Under the pieces are notes generated by a model. The model ran no database searches and had not been told where the DNA came from. It saw nothing but the letters and a program-made list of their open reading frames with translations. From positions 3,596,001 through 3,660,000 of the forward strand of contig JARFIW010001670.1 of the NCBI GenBank assembly GCA_036346225.1: 64,000 nucleotides of DNA, read 5' to 3'. The stretch is from Platerodrilus igneus (taxonomy: Eukaryota > Arthropoda > Insecta > Coleoptera > Lycidae). This document shows positions 1 to 12,156 of this stretch, one piece after another. How positions within the stretch are numbered: the first letter of the stretch is position 1; each line of letters begins with the position of its first letter. The position numbers were made by a program, and so were the translations under genes.

Positions 1-750
1 TTTTTAGCAACCTTTTCTAGGTTCAATAAACCTATGCTGTACAATTTCCTTATTTGGCTACTATTTAGAAATGAATTGGACTGCATTTATGTGTATTTAA
101 CGTGCAAAATCATAATCTCCGTAAGCATAGTTTACAGCAAAGATAGAACGCACTATTTTTTAAATTTTGATTGTGAAGGTCACAGTTTTACGAAAAAATT
201 AACTAAGTGGTTAGGTGTTGTACAACAAAACTTCGTGATTATTGAACAACTAGAAATTTTACTTGAATAACACAAACCCTCCGCATCTTTTCATCCTCGG
301 ACTAACGAAATGGTGGAACGATTCCATAGACAATTAATAACAGTCAAATATCCCAGAATGCAGAGCAACCGAGTTCCTTTCGCTAGTACTACTTGGTATT
401 GAAAACACTTGTAAAAAAGACCTAAGCACAAAGCTGCAGAGTTAATATTTGGCGAACCTTTGCGTTTGTAGATGAATTCCTGACATTGCCTGATATTTCA
501 ACAGAACTAATTCACACAGATGCACTCGTAACACAACTTCGCTTGTACTATGACTACTGAACGTTACAGAACACCACAAAAGGCAAACTTTCTTATTAAA
601 AGATTTACCAAAAGGTAACAACATCCATACATGGCAAAGTTAAAATAGGACCTCAACAAGAAACATAAATATCCCTTCGGTGTTCTACACAAAGATAACA
701 AAGCCATCGGTTGAAAGAAAGAGCTCAAACAACAACTTTAATTGATAAAG
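1..750 (+). pseudogene. Ty3/Gypsy-type integrase C-terminal remnant
   Basis: One frame at 283-400 reads FHPRTNEMVERFHRQL, the conserved region around the third acidic residue of LTR-retrotransposon integrases (family form: YHPQ.NG.VER.HR.L). Scattered frames further on match the following region (AAELIFGEPLRL near 436-470, PFGVLHKD near 675-700). Stops and frameshifts interrupt every frame. This is a decayed 3' end of pol. The upstream integrase core is outside the window or unreadable. Confidence 0.65.
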
Positions 751-779
751 TCACTTCACTACATTTGATTTTAAATTGC

Positions 780-1062
780 TCCACCTGAAGGCACTAGATT
801 GTCCAGGAAGCGATCTTTTTTACCTAGACCTTTTAAATTTTGCCAAATCTTAGCTGTTCTAAACAAGGTACGGATTCTGAATGAGTGTGACAACGCACGC
901 GGGATTTACATTTTACCTCTCATCCGAACGAGGGCGTATTTTTGTGAAAAATGCTCGCCTAACACTTTTCAAGCGGCCCGTGTCTGGAATCAAACCCGGG
1001 ACCTTGGGTTTGGTGGTGACACGCAAACCAACCAAGCCATGGAGTCGCCTGATAAAGTTACA
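780..1062 (-). repeat. tRNA-derived SINE, copy 1
   Basis: On the minus strand a Pol III A box (TGGCTTGGTTGG, 1028-1039) is followed by a B box (GGTTTGATTCC, 986-996) at tRNA-like spacing. The same 280-bp unit recurs at about 59725-60015 in the same orientation, sharing for example CTCTCATCCGAACGAGG and TTTTTGTGAAAAATG. It appears to sit within the Gypsy remnant, between integrase-like and pol-tail-like frames. Confidence 0.7.
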
Positions 1063-1236
1063 CCGACAAATTTAGAAACGGAGCTAAACCAAGTTGACAC
1101 AAACAAAACTCAGAGAGCAACAGATACACCGTCTAAAACTACTACAAGGGAGGAAAAATACACTACTCTAAAAGATATTCCATGTGTCTTGCAACCAAGA
1201 TGGTCACCAGCAAGGAAATATGTAGCGTTCCAATAA
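1063..1236 (+). pseudogene. Possible Gypsy pol C-terminal tail
   Basis: This is an open frame of about 58 codons, rich in Thr, Lys and Glu, ending PRWSPARKYVAFQ. That resembles the TRSGR.V.FP-type tails at the end of Gypsy pol proteins. It follows the SINE directly. The resemblance is weak and the call rests mainly on position. Confidence 0.3.
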
Positions 1237-1239
1237 CGT

Positions 1240-2880
1240 ATCATAGTGTAGCCATAAATTCTTCGTAAAGATCCAGCTAAATATGCGACTAACCTAATAC
1301 CACATCATCTTTCTGAAGTACATTAAAGTATATTATGCATTTGTATAGATAATATTGTTCATATACGTAGAAAGTAAAAAATACAATCAAATGCAAATAG
1401 TCATTAAAAAGAGCATTGCCATATGTCAAAACTCGTAACACTCAAAGAGATTTTATCCAAGAATTTGAGAGCTACCTTAAATAATACCTAAAAGGTTTTA
1501 TAAAAAGCCAGCAAACGAATAGAAATTATTGTTTCCCTATGCACCTTGTTTTGTGATCAAAACAGGAGGTTTCTATTGAAATATCTATTACCGTGGCGTC
1601 TTCATATTCCGGATTGAGAACACGTTATCTTTCTTCTACTGATTTCTGAAGCAATCTCTTGCCGGAATAATATCGATCTGTAACCCAACAGTTAAACCCT
1701 GCCATTTCAAATCTAGTAAACAGGTGCAATACCTTAAACATACGACTGGTCTTCTTGTGATATTAGGCCTTCAACGCATTACTTGTGTTACAACAATGAA
1801 AGAACCTGATGCGCTTGGTTGCAATTGCATAAGAAATATTTTTCACAGCATCCGTCGACAGCACAAAGTTCTCCAGATGAGAACACGTTCAGTGCTTTCT
1901 TGGTATTCTAGGAAATTACGTAAGCCGTGCCTTTTTTCGTATAATAATAATATAATTTTTCTATGGTGTTCCAGGAAATGATACTTGTCGAAAAACATTA
2001 TTTTCTCGTTTAAATGACGCCACATTACGTCACCGGCCTCATAAAACAAAATTTTCAATAGAGGCCCATGATATACAAAGTAGCGTAAAGTTTAATTGTT
2101 CTAAAAGTAGTTTATTTGGCGTCGAAAACGGGTAATAACACATTAAACATATGAAATATAGTGTAAAATCAGGTCCTGTTAAAATCACATATGTTGTCCT
2201 ACTGCAAAAAATACTAAAAGAGTCAAAATAAGGTTAAAAGTTACGAATATGAGACTACACAAGAATTTGGAATAACATAAAGAGGGAAATATTGCTTGTA
2301 AGCAACATAAAGTCTCTAGAGATAACTAACACAAACAAAGTATATACAAGTAAACGTATGCAAAATATGGTAACTTTGCGTTAAAAATTCTACTTATGGT
2401 GAAACTCTCTTCAACATGTTTCTAGGCACAAGGCTTTAAACCCCGGACAATCTGGACAGAAATAGTGAGTATTTTAACGAATCTTTTAGAGGAGCACAAC
2501 TTTCATCTATTTCTTGTTGTTATTTTAACTACGTTGCAGTGCTTCGGTGGAATGTAATTTTCTTCAGCTGATATTCCACAAGTTTTTTTAAAAATTTGTA
2601 CATCGGATGGTTTGCTGTATAAAAGTTTCTTTATTGAAGTCGTACAGAAATCATAAAGAGACGTTTTCTTTCCTGATAACATGTTGAACAAGTTATAAAT
2701 ATTTAGTAACAAAGTGCACAAATTATGAATTCGCCAATCTTTTTGTACCATCTTAACGTTTTCTGTTCACTCCGGTAGTACGAAAGCATTTGGTCTTGGC
2801 GGTCGATACCCGCCATTTTGTTGTTGTAACGGATAGTTACATCTAGGGATATACTTGAACTACATCGTTGCAAGTACTGT
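1240..2880. other. No gene recognised
   Basis: The sequence is AT-rich with only short ORFs. The longest (2503-2751, minus, 82 codons) has no domain I recognise. Confidence 0.6.
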
Positions 2881-2887
2881 TTATATT

Positions 2888-3225
2888 GTACTTAAACCTA
2901 ATGATTATTTTAAGCAACTAACGGTGTTGGTTTTGCAATATTTTCGAGTAATGTTGCTTGTGCGAAAGGATTTATTGGAAAACAGTTTATTCGGCAAATG
3001 TCTGCGTGTAGGGGTTTTGGTAGCCGTAGGTTGCCAAACCTCCTTCACATACCACTAAATATTAGTGCAATAGGGTATATATTTAGAAAACAATAGAACG
3101 AGAACCGAGTTGTATTTAGGCTCTAGGAATTTCAGGGAAATGTGTAGGTTAGCTCAGAATGGGAAAGAATGAAGGTACGCGTCTAACGAGTTCCAGGACT
3201 GATGACCTAATGATAATGGATAATT
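2888..3225 (+). repeat. CFDP2-type LINE 3' linker plus tail
   Basis: The sequence matches the 3' monomers of the long LINE near 55.2-55.9 kb. First comes the linker (GCAACTA.CGGTGTTGG, GGAAAAC.GTTTATTCGGCAAATGTCT, AGAAAACAATAGAA). Then comes the tail (TTTCAGGGAAATGTGTAGG, GGTACGCGTCTAAC, CCTAATGATAATGG). No ORF2 sequence precedes it, so it is a heavily 5'-truncated copy. Confidence 0.75.
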
Positions 3226-3999
3226 GCTCAGGGTTTCTGGACATTACCTCCGTGTGTTCAACATATACCAGACGATTTTAAAACTCGGTTGAAATAAGCA
3301 AAACAACTCACTTGTTATGTCATATCTTGACTGCTATTTCTTTGCAGTATTTAGAGATTGTTAATGCAGCGGTTAACTTCGATAACCACAGATGGTGAGA
3401 TCAGTGGACATGTATACTTAACAATAAGAATAGCGGAAACTTTCAAGTACTTACCTAAGTCGAGTTTTGACAGAAGTTCGTATCTGTCTAACAAAAAACC
3501 ATAGCGACGCACAGCACACTTTTAACTAAGTTTTAGCGGTAGATCAATAACACAGAGTAGCTTCAAGGCTGAATCGCGACAAATCTAATGACATTTAATG
3601 TCCACAAGGCGGATGCGAGTTGACCTGCAAGCTAACATTGAACTAAGGTGCAAATTGGTATTATTGAAACACGTAACAAAATCAATTATCATAGGTTAGA
3701 TAATGTTATTGCAAAACACGTTGTGCATTTTTATTAATTATTTATATGCTATAAGTATGTTATAACTAACATTAAATTAACTATAAATAAAAGCGGAACA
3801 TACCGCCCACCAATATGCAAAGTATTTTTGAAAAGAAAATAATTACCAAGGATGTGAGGGAAATGTAGAAAAGGCACACAAAAGAAAAAATTAAATTAAT
3901 GCGAAGAAAAACAAAGAAACAATTAATGCGAACAGAACACGAAATTACAAACAAGGCAAAGGACAGAACTTAGCGACAGAGCGTTTCAGCTCGCCTTGA
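3226..3999. other. No gene recognised
   Basis: AT-rich sequence with no ORF or repeat that I can assign. Confidence 0.6.
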
Positions 4000-4009
4000 G
4001 TGGTTTTCC

Positions 4010-4262
4010 AACAAGTCACACACCGACTCAGAACACGACGAATTGACTGCTTACTAGAAACAATCCAGAATTGTTAACGGACAATAACATTAACCATTTG
4101 AACACCCGCGTGGAAGTATTTCACATGAACAAAACTGATATACAAATCCATAAAGTGACTTTTACTAGGCAAAAGGACGGGAAACTTGTTTTCAAAGGAT
4201 AAGGGTGCGTGCGACAGCCCGCCACCAACCCGTACAATTGCTTCTCTAATAAAGGAGGACAA
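4010..4262 (-). pseudogene. Pao-type integrase zinc-binding domain, truncated
   Basis: The minus frame reads FIREAIVRVGGGLSHAPL, then VHVKYFHAGVQMV (the H...H half of the HHCC zinc finger; family form H..YLHAG). After a stop at about 4074, similarity continues to a CVTC motif near 4030-4040 (the CC half). No DDE core follows, so the 3' end is lost. Confidence 0.75.
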
Positions 4263-4335
4263 TTTGCAAAAATTCTTTTAAAACTAATCCAGAGTGGAGG
4301 GCGTCCGGTTCAATTGAAAAATGAGTTTTTAGAGT

Positions 4336-5253
4336 CTACTTTATCAAAGGGATCAATGCGTTATGTAGCCCGAAAGAAGACAAAGGTCTGGTGTATTTTG
4401 ACAACGGATGTTGTAGGTTATGGACAAAGCAGAGAATCCAACCGACAATGCGAATAATGAATTGAAAAGGAGAATTATTTGCCAAAACTATTTCAATGCA
4501 AGAAAATGACGCGACGGCGGTCAGAACAATAGAACGTTCTTCGATGAGAACTTCAGGAGAATTAAAATGTGGTATATGTGGACTGTATTTTTCGAACAAA
4601 CGGCACAAGGCAGGGGATGCCGCCCTCCATAAAGAACACTGGCACAAGTCGCAAGGTAGTAAACCACGTGACACGACATCGGCAGGATTTTCATTGCAGG
4701 GAATATGATGCCAAGAAGCGCGAGAAGTGTTTTCTTGAATATATGAGACTCGATTGGCGAAAAAGGTCTTCCACCGCTGTGGTGGGGAACGAATCCAAAA
4801 AAGAACCACCATGGAATCAGACCAACAAAAAATTTTATCAAACGCAAGATGGGAGTCACAGGTTTTAAGCATAAAGGTTAATAGTTTTGATGCCAAGGTT
4901 CCGGCTAAAAGTTCGAGTCAGGGCAAAGAAAGGGTATAAAGAGGAGCAACTTTAGATTTTACAGAAACTAAGCGGACCGCGATAGAAGAATAGGTGACAA
5001 AAAGAAAATAAAGCACAACGCAGTAGCCGCGTACGGAAGCGTCAGCAAAGCAATGAATTTCGCACGCAGAAAAATGTTGCGGAATTAGCAAGCGCGGCAA
5101 ATCAAATTCGGAAAGAGATGGCAATTCATGAAGGTATCTCTCCCATAAACGCAGTATATCGGGGGAAGGGGTATCATCCCATTCTAATTTCAAGAACCAC
5201 AAACGCTGAATTAATACTTTACTAAGAAGGTTAGGGGGAGGTAAAATTCCCAT
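4336..5253 (-). pseudogene. Pao-type pol fragment: RT-connection and RNase H region
   Basis: The frame 5253-4918 contains LWERYLHELPSL and CFADASVRGYCVVLYF, the start of the Pao RNase H-like domain with its first Asp. The frame 4896-4336 continues with CWSDSMVVLFWIRSPPQRW and NENPADVVSRG, the conserved D-S and NPAD-SRG motifs. A frameshift lies between them. Confidence 0.83.
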
Positions 5254-5448
5254 AGGGTCTAAGGGCTAAGGTGGAAAGTAATTTGCGTTTTGTAAATGCT
5301 ATCGATTGTGGTTGAACTAGAAAACAAAAAGTATCTGAGTGGGGTTTCATTGAAAACCTAGAACTTTCACAGGCTGAGTGTCAGGATCCTCAAAGGAGCG
5401 AGGTTGTGCGAATTGTTACGAAGCGGAAAAATCTTTGAGTAATTCAGG

Positions 5449-5849
5449 TTAATTATTAGACCACTTATAAAGTTCAAAACCACCCAGTTTTAGAAGATCA
5501 CTTACTTGATTTCGTAAAGCAAGAGTTGACTTAATAGGGGCCCCACCATAGGCGGTATCATCGATATAGGCATGATTGCGAAGAGCAAAAGCAGCCAAAG
5601 GAAAAGAGTTCCCAACTGCAGAAGCGTGCATATCGCAAGAAAAGGAGCGCAATTTACTCCATAGGTAACTGTATTCAATTGAAAGTCCTGAATAGGATCC
5701 TCAGGAAAAAAACGCCAAACAATTCTTTGATAGTTGCAATGAGCGCGATTAACAAGGATTTGTCTATACATTTGACGAATATCTATAGTAATAACATAAG
5801 GATTGTAACGAAATTGCAGTAGTATCTGCTTGAAGTTTGGGCCCAACAA
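5449..5849 (-). pseudogene. Pao-type pol fragment: reverse transcriptase palm
   Basis: The minus frame 5849-5502 contains the RT block A motif (TIDIRQMYRQI), the QRIVWR motif and TYGVNCAPFLA, all diagnostic of BEL/Pao RTs. A second overlapping frame (5652-5449) holds the YIDDTAYG catalytic block and the region after it, so a frameshift separates block B from the YxDD box. The element cannot encode an intact RT. Confidence 0.85.
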
Positions 5850-6330
5850 ACAAGTGATCGTTTAAGGATGATTGAGACAGAGTTTTGGTGGATGCATTGA
5901 AAACAACTCGTAATTTCGTACTTATGCTTTCGGGTTTCATAACGCAATGATGCTAGATGTAATAAGAAAAATCCGAACGAGACCCACTAGCAACAGATTA
6001 CATATGTTGAGAATCCGGATAATCACGCATGAACGAAACGTACTGTTCGTAAACACGAGGTTGCTTAAGTAGACGATTTTCTAAAGAAACAAATCGTTGT
6101 AAGGCAAGATCACGACTACCTAAAAAAATGGTTCTTGATCTCTAAACGACAGTGAGACTACACATCAACATTGTTCATTGCGGCGAAGCGTATCAACAAA
6201 GTGTTTTTCAACAAGAGTTTCTTCAGGCGTAAAAGGTTGAGCGGCGGGGACAGCTTCGACTCTCCAGAGTTTAGCGTCAATATCTTCCAAAGAGGAAGTA
6301 GAATCTGTCATACAAAACAAGCTAGTTACT

Positions 6331-7036
6331 TCAGAAGCATACGAGAAAGGTATGCTTCCTATTAAAACATCGAAAAATAGTATTAATAGCAACAGGTTGA
6401 TCACTTGTACCTCGGATGCGGCAATTTAATAAAACTTTAGGAAAAATATCCGCACCAAGTAAGAAATCAATCGGTTCAGATTGAGCAAAGAACGGATCGG
6501 CTAGCTTGATATTAGCTAGATAACCGAAATTTTCAGAAGAAATATTAGTAGTAGACAGCTTTGAAATTAATAATAGACGAGGAAACACCTATTGGTATGA
6601 GCGAAAAGATTATAGCGCCATGTATAGCAGCGGAGCGCATGGAGCCTAAACCACTAAGGGTTAGAGAATGCGGAGTAGCGCGAAAACCCATACGTTTTAC
6701 ACTATTTTGCGAAATAAAAGAAATCATGCTACCAGAGTCGAATAAACCACGAAATTTCTGGAAAGAACCAGAGCGGTCAGCGATTTCTACTTGAGCTGTG
6801 GAAAGTAACACGACCGAAGTTTTATGGATCATATTAAATAAAACAACATTTGAAGTCAAAGGGCCATTACCGCTAAACGAAGTCAATGTTTCCTCAGAGG
6901 CAGGAGGAGCGGAAGGCGTGTAGCGGTCCTGAATAGCGGAACTGGTACAAGGTAAAATCTTAGAGAATGCGGGAGTAGAGCTGAAACGAGCCTTGGTACT
7001 AGTATCGAAAGTATTTTCGACGTTATGTAACGTCAA
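6331..7036 (-). pseudogene. Pao-type pol fragment: aspartic protease region
   Basis: The minus frame 7036-6545 contains DRSGSFQKFRGLFDSGSMIS, where DSGS is the protease active-site motif (D-S/T-G) of the retropepsin-like DUF1758 domain. It continues in another frame (6588-6331) with IDFLLGADIFPKVLL, the conserved LLG.D motif that ends the domain. One frameshift separates the two parts. The same protein region is seen on + at 43958-44293. Confidence 0.8.
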
Positions 7037-7040
7037 ATTT

Positions 7041-7495
7041 TTTATAGCTGTCAGTCCATTACTTCGCTAGTGATGTAATGAAATTTTACATAACTGAACA
7101 CTTCAGTCTCTATTTAGGTAACCAAAGATATTTGTATAAATATCAATCACTCTATAGCAACGCCCAGGTGCGATGAAGTTGAATTTTCTACATTTGGAAC
7201 CGTATAATCCTTTTGTTATATTTTAAAGCGGGGTTAGATAAAATATTGTACTTAACGCGTCATGAAACCCTAATTTTATTCTACGCATGTAATTTACAAA
7301 ACTCGTTCATTGCGTTCGCTCGTTTTGGCAAATACTACATTCGTCAAATAAAAATAGTCTTTTCATAACTGGTTATGTAAATATCTATTAACGCATAGGA
7401 CCGGTAAAAAGTACTTGGCTTCCTTATAGTCTAAAATAAAATCACCGATCATTTACTGTAATTTGCAATACTTAAACACTTACATGTTTGCAATG
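7041..7495. other. No gene recognised
   Basis: AT-rich sequence upstream of the Pao protease. It may be decayed gag or LTR, but I see no motif. Confidence 0.5.
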
Positions 7496-8038
7496 CTTGG
7501 AAAAGCGTAAAAGATATAAAACAAAGATTACCATACGGCCGTGGCACATTTAGCATGAAAAAGCAGCAGCTACGTTCAAAGACAGCAAACATACAAACAA
7601 GCAAGACTTGTTGAAAGCATGTTTGGAGTACAGCACTGTACAGCTGTGAAACCTGGACAGCGAGAAGAGCGAACAGGAAAAAAATAGAAGCCTTTGAAAT
7701 GTGGTGCTGCAAACGTATAGTAAAGATATCGTAGACAGACAAAATTTAAGAACAAAGACTCTAGAAATAGTAGAGAACGAAAGAAATAAGTTAAAAACAA
7801 TTAAAAAAATTAGGAGAGATAGTATGATAGGACACATACTAAGGCGTAAGGAAATAGTGCGAATTAATTTAAAAGCAGAGAAAGAAAAAAAGAGAGGTGG
7901 ACCTAGACTAAACTGCTGTACACAGATACTGTAAGATGTAGTCTGAGAGAATTTCATGGAAATGTGTTGGTTACTTCAGAATAGAAACTATTGCAAGTGT
8001 GCATCCAACCAGTTCTAGAACAGGAAACCTAATGGTAA
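7496..8038 (+). mobile_element. CFDP2-type LINE 3' end: ORF2 C-terminus plus tail
   Basis: The sequence aligns with 54761-55290 of the long LINE. It starts with AAAGCGTAAAAGATATAAAAC, then CTGTGAAACCTGGACAG, then GAAGCCTTTGAAATGTGGTG, then ATGATAGGACACATACTAAGG. The 3' tail follows (TTTCATGGAAATGTGT, CAACCAGTTCTAGA, CTAATGG). The reading frame is broken. The copy is 5'-truncated, as is usual for LINEs. Confidence 0.8.
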
Positions 8039-8039
8039 A

Positions 8040-8275
8040 AAAGTAATTATATTTAGACCTTATGATTATCGTACGCAACTACAGGTGTTAGTTGTGCAAT
8101 ATTCTCAACAAATGTTGATCGTGCGGAGGGACTAGTTGGAAAACTATTAATTAATTCGTCAAACGTCTAAGTGGTGAGGAACTTAGTAACCGTCAGGTTG
8201 CTCAATCCCCTTTGCGTACCACTGAATATCGATTAAATAGGTTATATTTTTAGAAAACAATAGAAGGGGAAAAGT
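8040..8275 (+). repeat. LINE 3' linker monomer
   Basis: This 235-bp stretch matches the linkers at 2888-3112, 55295-55520 and 55640-55865 (CAACTACAGGTGTTAG, GGAAAACTATTA, AGGTTGCTCAATCCCC, AAAACAATAGAAGGGGA). It joins the LINE copy at 7.5-8.0 kb directly to the next one. Confidence 0.75.
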
Positions 8276-8762
8276 GCAAAAGATATAAAAACAAAAAATC
8301 AGCACGACGCCGTATCAAAGAACATCAGTTAGATTCGAAGAAAAGAAACAGATACAAGAAAAAATGTTGAAAGCATATGTGTGGAGCACAACACTGCACG
8401 GCTGTGAATCGTAGACAGTAGAGAAGCAGACAAAGAAAAGAAGCCTTTGAAATAAATTGCTACAGATATATGATGAAAATATCATTATGGACATACAAAA
8501 CTTAGAACAAAGAGGTTCTCGAAATAGCACGGGAAGAAAGATATTTGTGAGAAACAGTAAAAAATAGGAGAGATCGGACACATTCTGAGGCATGATAAAA
8601 CAGTGCGGAATATATTAAAAGCAGAGAAAGGAAAAACCAAAGGTAGAGGTATACTTAGCTAGTGAAAAGTGTAGGCTGTGGAAATGTGTAGGTTTATTCA
8701 GAATATGAAACAATGGAGATACGCGTCCAACCAGTTCTAAGAGTGAAATCCTATGATGGTCT
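8276..8762 (+). mobile_element. Second CFDP2-type LINE 3' end in tandem
   Basis: This is a further copy of the ORF2 C-terminus and tail. It shows GAAAGCATATGTGTGGAGCA, GCCTTTGAAATAAATTGCTA, GGACACATTCTGAGGCATG, then GGAAATGTGTAGG and TACGCGTCCAACCAGTTC. It follows the linker without a gap. The frame contains many stops. Confidence 0.78.
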
Positions 8763-11700
8763 GCAATTGGAAATTGTTATCGGTCGTAGGTTGTTTCAAA
8801 TTTAACATTATTTGATAGTTTCAGTTCTTAATGACATTTTAAAGTAAATAATGAATTATGAAAGGAAATCAAAAAGTATTACGAAAATGTAGTGCTATTT
8901 AGTTTTGGCGTACAATCTAGAACCTTAAGATCTTCAATCTTGTGATCACAATATTCGGTACTGAAAGCCGTTCTACCAGCAAACATAATATTTTCATGAG
9001 AATGTAGTAAAACTAATTGTATATTTCAAGAAGAAGACAAAGTCACGAAAATTATATAATGCACATTTGCTGAGAAAACACAAACCTTACTATTGTATTA
9101 CCAAATTTCTAAGAATATAATTTTTGGGTTACTTTAATTAGAGATGTTGTTGAATGTCGAAGAAGTGAATTAAAGAGTAGTTAAGATAAAGAATTCCTTC
9201 AAGAAGTTCTTATCCCGGAAAACAACTCGAGTCATTTTTTAACTATAATTAACGGTGCAGAAGAAAATGCAATTTAAGACAACAATGTCAAATAAAAAGT
9301 ACTAATTGTAATTTCTGTGTACTATATAACACATATTTGGCATCATCGTCTGACACCCTTATAGAAACGTGTTAAATACCAGTTTACATACAGGCAAAGC
9401 TATCAACCCAAGACACACCTCCTTCAAATGCGCTGCATGGTTAGACCTCGCTATATACGATACCAAAGCCTTCCTTATATAAATTTAGTAGGAGACAAAG
9501 ATTTTATTGACGTTAGAGGTGCTTAAACGAAATACTAGCAGTCCCCAAAACAACTTAGTAGTTTCACAAGTTCGACCAACAGACGTGACCCTCAACGCAA
9601 ATCCATCGCAGTACAAGTCCAAGGCAGCAATCTACATACTAATCAGAGGCGAATTAACGAATTCGCCGCCCCTAGGCTTTTGTTTCTACTGTTAGTAAAT
9701 AATATTTAATATACTCACAAACAAAAATGAATTTATCTTTATATATCTGACGCCGCAATTAGTAGGTACCGCGCAGGCAACTGGCGTTGTCTTGCTTAAT
9801 AGTGAAATAAAATTTGCACTGTACTAGAAATGATCGATGCGTCGTATGTGATTTCTGAATGTATTTGTATGTAAAATATTGTATTTTTCATATGATTTTA
9901 ATTTGTCTAGATTTCATTTTGTTATTTAATTTTTTTAACTCCAATATTTGCCGTCTCCTAAAATTTGCCGCCCTAAAGCACAAAAATACACGTCGTTCTG
10001 CAACCTCAAGGCACAGAAAAACAACTCAAGCGGAGGAAGAGTACATATCCTTTCACTTGGTACATCATCGTCGCAGGTGTCAAGGAACCTGTGGTCGACA
10101 TAGATATCCTCTCCTGCAGTGTTCTACTTGTAATGATCAAAGTAAGAGAATTGCCAACTCAGAGACAAGATTCATTACCAAGAGGCATTGCGTTTATAAT
10201 CAATGTACGATATTACCCTACCCAATACAATGTATCACAAATTAGTCAAAAGCTATGTAGCGCGCTATTGCAGTATATTTGATTTTCCAATACTTTACCC
10301 GAAAGTGAGTACGACCGAATGCGAACGCATTTCTCTGAAAAGTACTTACCTAATATTTCTCCAACGATTTGTATCAAGATTGAAACTTTGGGTCCTTAAA
10401 TTATTAATTGCACGTGGACCTAACTAAATTCAGGAGTCTCCATCACTCTACTGTTGTTGAATAGGAAGTAGACAAATAATAGTTCAAATGATACCATAAA
10501 ATTAGGAAAAAATGGATTTCACTTATTTGTTATATACATTATTTGTTGTATACATATTATTGTCAAAATACGTACAAAGCAATGAAATCAACAAAACTAC
10601 ACGGTAGCGAAAAATTCCCCATAGCTAATGTAGTTAAAGTTTACTACCAAATATCTGTAGCTTAAAAAGGAATCGAGAAAGTAGCTAGAACGCCAACATC
10701 CAAGTTATTGAAATTTTTGTACACGATGTTTAAATTTGCTTGTGGAAGTCTTTTGGATGAACTTTTTTGTAGAGGTCTACCAAAATCGCAGAACATAGAA
10801 AAGCGTTGATGCTTTTTGATAAATCATAATGACCGATAGGCATGTAACTTTAGCTAATTAAGTAACACATGAAAATCGGCGTAAAACATTTCATGAATGA
10901 CTTATGATGGAAGATAGAAGTTTTTATTACATCGTAGTCAATTATACAGAAAAAACGTTATTTTGTCTTGAAATACCCAGTTCTAGTGTTTTTAAAATGA
11001 AATACGACCAGCAATTTTTAAATGTGCTTTATTTGCCTTATTTTTTCGTGCTTTTCAAATCAGATTTTAAAAATTTTGATATACACTGTGTATTTTTTGC
11101 GATTCAACAGTTCGTCCCCTTTTTGTCAGCCTTATCTTGTGTTTTGATTTCGCTCAATTAAGAAATCGATATTACAGATTAGGTAATACATTCACATCAT
11201 GGCTTTTATATACATAGTTCTAAAATTATAGTCCAATGGAAAGAAATTTGTGCCGCATGTACGGTTCACAACCAAACTTACGATTATTCTATTATTAAAT
11301 ATAGTTCACATTTACAGTAAAAATTGAATTTAAGTTATAATTATTTTTATTAACAAAAACTTTCGTTGGTTGTAAAATTTCGATTTTAAAGTCGAACAAC
11401 TCGAAAAGCAAATGAGATATCAAATAGTGTATAGCATATTCGTAGTCAGTGTAAAAGACTGAATAAGATTCATATATTATATATATTATAAAATCGCGGG
11501 AACCCTGTGACGGACGATGGCGGCGACGACGGCGACGGCGGCGACGACGGCGGCGAACAGACATTGAGATCCCATTAAACAAACTAAGTTTGGTTGAAAA
11601 TGGGTAAGAACGTTAAAACAGACCCAAGTAACATATACACGCATGTAAAGTATATACACTTAACGATAAATCACCCTGTACAAACATATTAAAAAAAATT

Positions 11701-11858
11701 AATAAACAAATCTAACTCAAATATAAAACCTAAGCAGTACATTGGAAGTATAAACCAAGTTAAAATTTTTCCGGTAGCTTTGCTATGATGCGTCTCGTAG
11801 CCTAATATACAGCGAATTATCTGAACTTTATAATATTCCCATTTTTTCTTTTTTTCAG
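8763..11858. other. No gene recognised
   Basis: AT-rich sequence with short ORFs only. It should contain or precede the missing upstream exon(s) of the Delta-like gene, but I could not find a DSL N-terminal motif here. A GC-rich triplet repeat lies at 11511-11556. Confidence 0.6.
11511..11556. repeat. GGC/GAC trinucleotide repeat
   Basis: Imperfect alternating GGC and GAC triplets, about 15 units, in otherwise very AT-rich DNA. It lies about 300 bp upstream of the first recognised Delta-like exon. The reverse strand would read as a poly-Arg run. Confidence 0.85.
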
Positions 11859-12156
11859 GCATGTGAAATTCCTACAACACAAAATGAACACTCACACTAT
11901 GTATGTGACGACAATGGTGAAGTAAAATGCCGATCAGGTTGGATTGGGGATTTGTGCGATGTACCAAAATGCCGCTCAGGTTGCGATCCTTTAAATGGTT
12001 ATTGTATGAATCCAGGAGAATGCATATGCAAATTAGGATTTTATGGGGACAGGTGTAATAAATGTATTCCTCTTCCTGGTTGCCAACATGGTTACTGCAA
12101 CTCCAGCTTTGAGTGCATATGTCATGAAGGATGGGACGGTCTATTTTGCTCTGATG
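11859..12156 (+). CDS. Delta-like gene: exon with DSL C-terminus and EGF pair 1
   Basis: A polypyrimidine tract ending TTTTTTCAG precedes the exon and GTATGT follows it. It carries 99 codons plus one base (phase 1). The first residues match the second half of a DSL domain (Cys, His-Tyr, Cys, Cys, GW, Cys spacing). Two EGFs follow, the first short and joined to the second by a C-x2-C-x5-C linker as in Delta EGF1-2. The exon starts in phase 0, so an upstream coding exon is required. Confidence 0.9.

Larger units (their letters stand above)
4000..7040 (-). mobile_element. Pao-type (BEL/Pao) LTR retrotransposon, degraded
   Basis: On the minus strand, fragments of one pol polyprotein occur in the canonical order: aspartic protease (7036-6331), reverse transcriptase (5849-5449), RNase H region (5253-4336) and integrase zinc-binding domain (4262-4074). 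Frames are broken at several points. I saw no terminal repeats or gag. Integrase similarity fades near 4010. A related copy lies on + at 43.1-47.1 kb. Confidence 0.85.

Noticed and set aside
4209..4939. Several + strand ORFs of 60-99 codons at 4.2-4.9 kb.
   Set aside because: Antisense shadows of the Pao-type RNase H and integrase frames.
10090..10282. ORF wording QDSLPRGIAFIINVRYYP resembles the start of a caspase p20 domain (RG.ALIINN..F).
   Set aside because: No catalytic His or Cys box (QACRG) follows in any frame, and the match is a single short motif. Likely chance.
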